This document shows, piece after piece, positions 8,708-12,161 of a stretch of 12,161 nucleotides of DNA (position 1 is its first letter; each line of letters starts with the position of its first letter). The translations under genes and the position numbers were made by a program. The stretch is from Asterionellopsis glacialis (Eukaryota > Bacillariophyta > Plagiogrammaphyceae > Rhaphoneidales > Asterionellopsidaceae). The notes beneath the pieces are model-generated. The model saw nothing but the letters and a program-made list of their open reading frames with translations, was not told the origin of the DNA and ran no database searches. The DNA lies in contig WKLE02003724.1 of assembly GCA_014885115.2 (NCBI GenBank), positions 1-12,161 on the forward strand, in the 5' to 3' direction.

Positions 8708-9273
8708 CTTTTGATACCATGGTTCCTTTATTTTTGAGCCATCCTTTTTTGGCAGACGTTTCCTTTTTCCCAATCTGTTTTTTGAAACATGAAAAGGACT
8801 TGTTCCTGAATACCATACTGCACATCTGATCTTTGAATATTGAGTGCAGTCTTTGCAATTTTCTTGTATGCATTCCAAAGGTCTCTTGGATTCACATTTT
8901 TTGTGTTTGTTTTTGTCAGATGAGAAAAAAAAAAAACTCTCCTTCCAAATGTATGCTTATTACTTAAGTCTTCAAATTCTTCAGTGGACTTCATAAATTT
9001 AATATCATGAAAAATAGTATACTTTACGTACCTTCTGATCTGTGCTTTGATATAGTCATCTACTCCAATTGAACTATGAGAACTTGGCAAGTTGGCTAAT
9101 TATTGCAGTTTTTCTGACTGCTCCTGCTAGAATCATTTAGCCAAATTTTTTGTAGTTTATAATAATTTTTTTTAGTACCAAAAAATTATGTAAAAACATA
9201 GTACACCAGACAAAGACAGATCTGTTCATGTGTTGAACCCTATTTTTTCAAAAAAAGAGAAATATTTTATTAT

Positions 9274-9420
9274 GATTAAATTAAAAAGGTATATTGTAAT
9301 TTTAAAGAAAAAATTGGGGAAAAAAATTACTATATTAAAAAACAAATTTTTTTTTTCAATAAATCTATTTTCAGCACACCCTAATTGTAAGATTAAATTA
9401 AAAAAGTATACTGTAATTTC
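9274..9420. repeat. Thirty-base direct repeat, 117 bp apart
   Basis: 9274-9303 and 9391-9420 both read GATTAAATTAAAAA then GTAT and TGTAATTT, agreeing at 27 of 30 positions. The second copy directly precedes the longer duplicated unit starting at 9421. The AT-rich composition lowers the weight of the match, but the length and the non-homopolymer parts argue for a real duplication. Confidence 0.5.
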
Positions 9421-9735
9421 TCATTTGAAAGGTAAATTAACAACAATTATAACAGTATGCATGTCGTTTTCTGGTTTTGGATACCCGTTGAGAAATCGTG
9501 ATTGTCATTGCGTCAATTTTTTTGTTATCAATTTGTCTTCTTTGGTCTACACAATGGCTCTGTGGAGTACATTTTGCACACAATTTTGCATTGAATTTTG
9601 TACACATGTCATTTGAAAGGTTTTTTAAATCACAATTTCAATTGTATGCGTGTCATTTTATGGTGCTCTTTATCTGTTGAGAAATTGCGATCGTCATTGC
9701 ATCAATTTTTTTTGTCATTGATTTGTCTCTTGCTC
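9421..9735. repeat. Degenerate tandem duplication, period about 188 bp
   Basis: Units start with TCATTTGAAAGGT at 9421 and TCATTTGAAAGGTT at 9609. Both contain a GTATGC.TGTC segment followed by a core of GTTGAGAAAT, GTCATTGC and TCAATTTTTTT at 9487 and 9676. The offset stays at 188-189 bases across the unit, so this is one duplication, not scattered low complexity. C/T and A/G transitions account for most core differences. No coding meaning is visible. Confidence 0.65.
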
Positions 9736-10015
9736 ATTTTTTACAAGTTTTTGCGTAGAATTTTGACTGCAGCAAAAAAACACAATTTTTCTCCAGACTT
9801 TGCACCAACTCATTTCTTACCTCAGTTTTGGTTTACTTCTGTTTTGTTATGATCTCTTGTTCTCTTCATATCTCCAAAAGCAAGAACTTTATCACTATTT
9901 GTTTCACTGTTACTTCCAATTTGACTTCTGTCAACCTTTTTAAGGTTTTTATCAAGTTCTTTTTGGTCAATTGCCTCATACAATTTGATTTTACCAAACT
10001 GATACACTCAAGTTT

Positions 10016-10083
10016 TCTCAAGATCAAGCAATCCTCAAGAACATTGTTGTCTCAAGATCAAGTGATCCTCAAGAACATTGACG
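10016..10083. repeat. Tandem duplication, two 34-bp units
   Basis: TCTCAAGATCAAG and ATCCTCAAGAACATTG recur with period 34; 30 of 34 positions agree. A weaker third CTCAAGA occurs near 10104. The repeat lies 76 bp upstream of the LTR start and outside it. Confidence 0.7.
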
Positions 10084-10159
10084 TCATTACTTTTGGACCA
10101 CCACTCTCAAGAAATCAATGCTTCAGAATTTCTGCAATGTTTAGTATCAAGACAGCATG

Positions 10160-10403
10160 TGAAGTACACTCCCTGTAGGACACTCTTAAGGATGGATGAT
10201 TGATGCGTGGGCAAGCAGTTGGACTCACAAATTTACCATTTACTAATTTTTCCTGAATTCTTACTACTTACTAGATTGCCGGATATTCTCCGGATTAAAC
10301 TAAGCTCAAATATTCCATCACCAAATAAAAGTCGTCTTTTCTTTTGTGTGTTGATTGTCTGATTGTTGTGTTGTGCCGTGGTCGACATAGGCGGCATAGG
10401 GCA
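10160..10403 (+). repeat. 5' LTR of the plus-strand gypsy-like element
   Basis: Boundaries come from where similarity to the LTR at 2951-3183 begins (TGAAGTACACTCCCTGTAGG) and where similarity to 1-47 ends (GGGCA), giving TG...CA ends and 244 bp. TGTGAAG two bases earlier is an alternative start. Directly downstream is the palindrome GTAACGTTAC at 10406-10415 rather than a standard TGG-type primer-binding site, so the priming tRNA is not identified. Confidence 0.82.
10324..10329 (+). promoter_or_regulatory. Poly(A) signal in the LTR
   Basis: AATAAA followed by TTTTGTGTGTTG and GATTGTTGTGTTGTG, a GT-rich downstream tract. The block around it is the best-conserved part between this LTR and that at 2951-3183, which fits a role in defining the R/U5 region. 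Confidence 0.55.
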
Positions 10404-10448
10404 TAGTAACGTTACTCCCTCTTTCAGAGGTAATTAACTTTCAAAAAC

Positions 10449-11621
10449 ATGAAGACCATCTACTCCTCCAATGACTTTCAGAAGAAAGCTCAAGAGTTGA
10501 GTCAACAGCAGACCCTGCTGAATCCTCCTGCAATTCCTTTTATTAGGTCTAAAAAGGAGAGGTTGAAGTCAAAAGACGACGACAAAGATTCTTACAAGAC
10601 GATAGAAGTAAGGATCGATCCTTCTGAGGAAGGATCAGATTCTGAAACTATTGAAAAGAGAGTCAAACAATTTGAAGATGGAACTGCTGAAGAGTGGATC
10701 CAATGGAGAATTGAATTTGCTGAAGTTGAGAGGGACTATCCCCTCACTAAAGCAAGCTCCAAGACTTCCATGGCGCTCACCCTTTTGAAGGGCAGAGCAA
10801 GGCAGCTGTTCCAAGCAGCAAATACCAATCGCCAGAGCAAAAATGCAAGCCTCAAGAAATCAGAACAAAAAGATCCTGAAAAAGTCTTTGAACTGGTACT
10901 TAACGACGTAGGAGAAAATTTCTTTTCGCCTAGGCATGTGGCAAGGCGCCACAAGAACTAACTTCGCTATCACTTAGCGATGACCGACAACTTCATGTTG
11001 CGAGAGTTTGTCGCGAGGCTTCACCAGTTGAATGAATTTTTGCCATATTTTCCGATGGATCACAATGGTAAAAAAATTCAAAAATTCAACGATGACGAAC
11101 TTGTTGACATTCTCGATTGTGCGAAACCACTTAAGTGGCAATCCTTCCTACTCGCTAGCAACCTCGATCCACACGATCTCTCGTGGAAGGATACCGTGGA
11201 CTACTTCGAGAAGTTGAAGGTACGTCATAATATTGATTGTGAACTTGCTAAGTCCAAAACACCTAAGGAAAGCAAGAAAAGTCGCAAGCATGAACAAACA
11301 GAAAAGAATTCTGATTGCAACAATAATGGAAGCGACAAAAAGCGCCAGCGCAGCCGTAAATGGTGTAGCAACTGCCGTATGACTAACCATAACATCAACA
11401 AATGTACTGCGGACAAGTTGAAAAAGAAGGATTCCGGTAAATCCAAGACGTACATGCAGGAACAAGTAAACGCAATGATTAATTTGCTCAAGGTATCAAA
11501 AGATAAGCCTAAAAAGAAAAATAAAGTGCAGTACGAATCCAACGAAGGATCCAATGATGAACCTAGTTTGTACTTTACACAACATAGTAAAATTAAATGT
11601 AAAACTAGTTGTTTAGAGTGA
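10449..11621 (+). pseudogene. gag: gag of a Ty3/gypsy-like element, broken by one stop
   Basis: The frame of 391 codons starts at an ATG 45 bases after the LTR and is open except for TAA at 10959-10961. The pieces on either side, RRHKN and LRYHLAMTDNF, are in the same frame. The first part has an acidic and basic leader, then FEDGTAEEWIQWRIEFAEVE and a segment MALTLLKGRARQLFQAA typical of retrotransposon gag. After the stop come EFVARLHQLNEFLPYFP and a region ending in basic sequence, then a zinc knuckle: Cys306, Cys309, His314, Cys319 (C-x2-C-x4-H-x4-C, 11364-11405). The C-terminus is Lys-rich and ends at TAG or TGA-class stop 11619-11621. Family role: coat of the cytoplasmic particle that packages element RNA. 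The single stop is most simply a nonsense mutation; stop readthrough is possible but has no support here. Confidence 0.85.
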
Positions 11622-11693
11622 GACAATTACTTTACGCCTACTCCCTACACTAAATCAAACGTTTTCCCAAATGTAGAACAATCTTTTAAAAAG

Positions 11694-12161
11694 TTATGCT
11701 TACGTGCCTACAGAAGTACCCACAAGCCTTTAAGGGCGGGCTCGGCACACTTAAGATAAAACCAGTCAGACTTGAAATAAGAAGCTGACGTGGAACCATA
11801 TCATGCCAGGCCATTTCAAGTACTACGTTCCTTAGAAGGAACTACGAAATCTGAAATTAATAGACTAGAAACAATAGGTATTTTAGAAAAGAACCACGAC
11901 AGTGAATGGGCAGCCCCCACATTTGTGGTACAAAAGAAAACGGGCAATGTACGTATTGTAACCGACTTTCATCAACTAAACAAAGTAATTAAAAGCAAAC
12001 AATTTCCATTACCAAAAATAGCTGATCTACTACAAAAGCTAGACAGATTTTAATACGCAACTGCGATTGATCTAAGTATGGGATACTACCATGTTCCATT
12101 AGATGAGAAATCACAGGAACTGTGCACTACAATCTTACCATGGGGTAAATACAGGTATAAA
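11694..12161 (+). pseudogene. pol: Start of Ty3/gypsy-like reverse transcriptase, frameshifted and cut by the window end
   Basis: The first stretch reads LTCLQKYPQAFKGGLGTLKI ending near 11779. The frame then moves by one base at 11780, and ADVEPYHARPFQVLRSLEG follows. Next are INRLETIGILE, SEWAAPTFVVQKKTG, VRIVTDFHQLN and FPLPKIADLLQKL, in the normal RT fingers order. A TAA at 12051-12053 lies where a Lys is usual before YATAIDLSMGYYHV, which carries the first catalytic Asp. The sequence ends in TTILPWGKY. The YxDD box lies beyond the window. The RT frame is the same as gag's after the shift. Only about 70 bases separate gag's stop from the RT start, and no DTG or DSG protease signature appears in any of the three frames between zinc knuckle and RT. 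Confidence 0.85.

Larger units (their letters stand above)
8459..9099 (-). pseudogene. 5' part of the disrupted gene, with one intron
   Basis: Minus-strand reading from just below a TAA at 9100-9102 gives LPSSHSSIGVDDYIKAQ, RRYVKYTIFHDIKFM and DLWNAYKKIAKTALNIQRSDV, open to 8728. The downstream exon (8459-8599) reads NLRRNKNNGYYFFYDCILRC and W..L.....P, ending in the target duplicate. Joining the exons over the intron at 8600-8707 keeps frame only if the reading shifts by one base in an A-rich run near 8790, so a frameshift is likely there. No ATG is found at the start, so the true 5' end may lie in another exon or be lost. Basic and aromatic residues dominate; it may bind DNA, but the family is not recognised. 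Together with 6580-7127 it forms one gene, probably of a DNA transposon; no transposase was identified. Confidence 0.6.
9100..10159. other. T-rich region without a supported gene
   Basis: Long A and T runs dominate. The open frames at 9230-9616, 9598-9852 and 9828-10178 on the plus strand are Phe, Ile, Leu, Lys and Ser rich, as expected of translated low-complexity DNA, and the last crosses the LTR boundary. The region holds the tandem duplications listed separately, and no terminal inverted repeat of the minus-strand gene's presumed transposon was seen. Confidence 0.5.
10160..12161 (+). mobile_element. Ty3/gypsy-like LTR retrotransposon, 5' part
   Basis: Order on the plus strand is LTR, a 45-base leader, gag, then the start of pol RT, cut by the window end. 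The LTR is of the same family as those at 1-47 and 2951-3183. The RT start here and the RT end at 3181-4921 are different parts of related elements, so they cannot be compared directly. The protease segment is not found, gag has one stop and pol is broken, so this copy is not autonomous. Confidence 0.88.

Noticed and set aside
9230..10178. Plus-strand open frames of 84-128 codons
   Set aside because: Composition is that of translated T- and A-rich DNA, the frames overlap tandem repeats, and the last runs into the LTR.
10404..10420. tRNA primer-binding site after the LTR
   Set aside because: The sequence after the LTR lacks a TGG start and matches no tRNA 3' end I can recognise; the visible feature is a 10-bp palindrome.
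10736..11626. Minus-strand open frames opposite gag (10736-10954, 11148-11465, 11225-11626)
   Set aside because: They are antisense shadows of a well-supported gag, rich in Leu and Phe from its Lys- and Glu-rich codons.

Overview
The window reads as an AT-rich, repeat-dominated stretch of a eukaryotic nuclear genome. It is most likely from a diatom or related stramenopile. That assignment is an inference: a spliceosomal intron fits one coding region, and the retroelement proteins resemble, from memory, those common in diatom genomes. No intact single-copy host gene, tRNA, rRNA, operon or CRISPR array was found. Nearly everything recognisable is a decayed mobile element, and the elements are nested or abutted.

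Left part. Bases 1-47 are the 3' end of an LTR on the + strand. After about 700 bases with no supported gene, the minus strand carries the decayed 3' half of a non-LTR retrotransposon (755-2940): end of the reverse transcriptase, RNase H, a zinc-binding motif and a distinctive C-terminal domain. Ten bases beyond it lies a 233-bp LTR (2951-3183, minus). This is the 3' LTR of a Ty3/gypsy-like element whose pol remnant (3181-4921, minus) keeps integrase, RNase H and the last part of the RT. It is cut off at the YxDD active-site region, close to an 18-bp perfect palindrome.

Middle part. 4922-6579 holds no gene that can be supported. From 9099 down to 6580 the minus strand carries a multi-exon gene of unknown function, probably a protein of a DNA transposon. 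A second, 5'-truncated copy of the same broad kind of non-LTR retrotransposon (7128-8458) was inserted into it and is flanked by a 15-bp target-site duplication. The host reading frame joins exactly when insert and one duplicate are ignored. This is the clearest structural discovery of the window.

Right part. 9100-10159 is T-rich with tandem duplications and no convincing gene. A 244-bp LTR (10160-10403, +) starts a second Ty3/gypsy-like element of the same LTR family. Its gag (10449-11621, CCHC zinc knuckle) is broken by one in-frame stop. Gag is followed almost directly by the start of RT, with no protease found between them, and the RT runs off the window end with a frameshift and a stop.

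None of these elements looks autonomous. The window records successive insertions, truncations and point decay rather than a working gene set.
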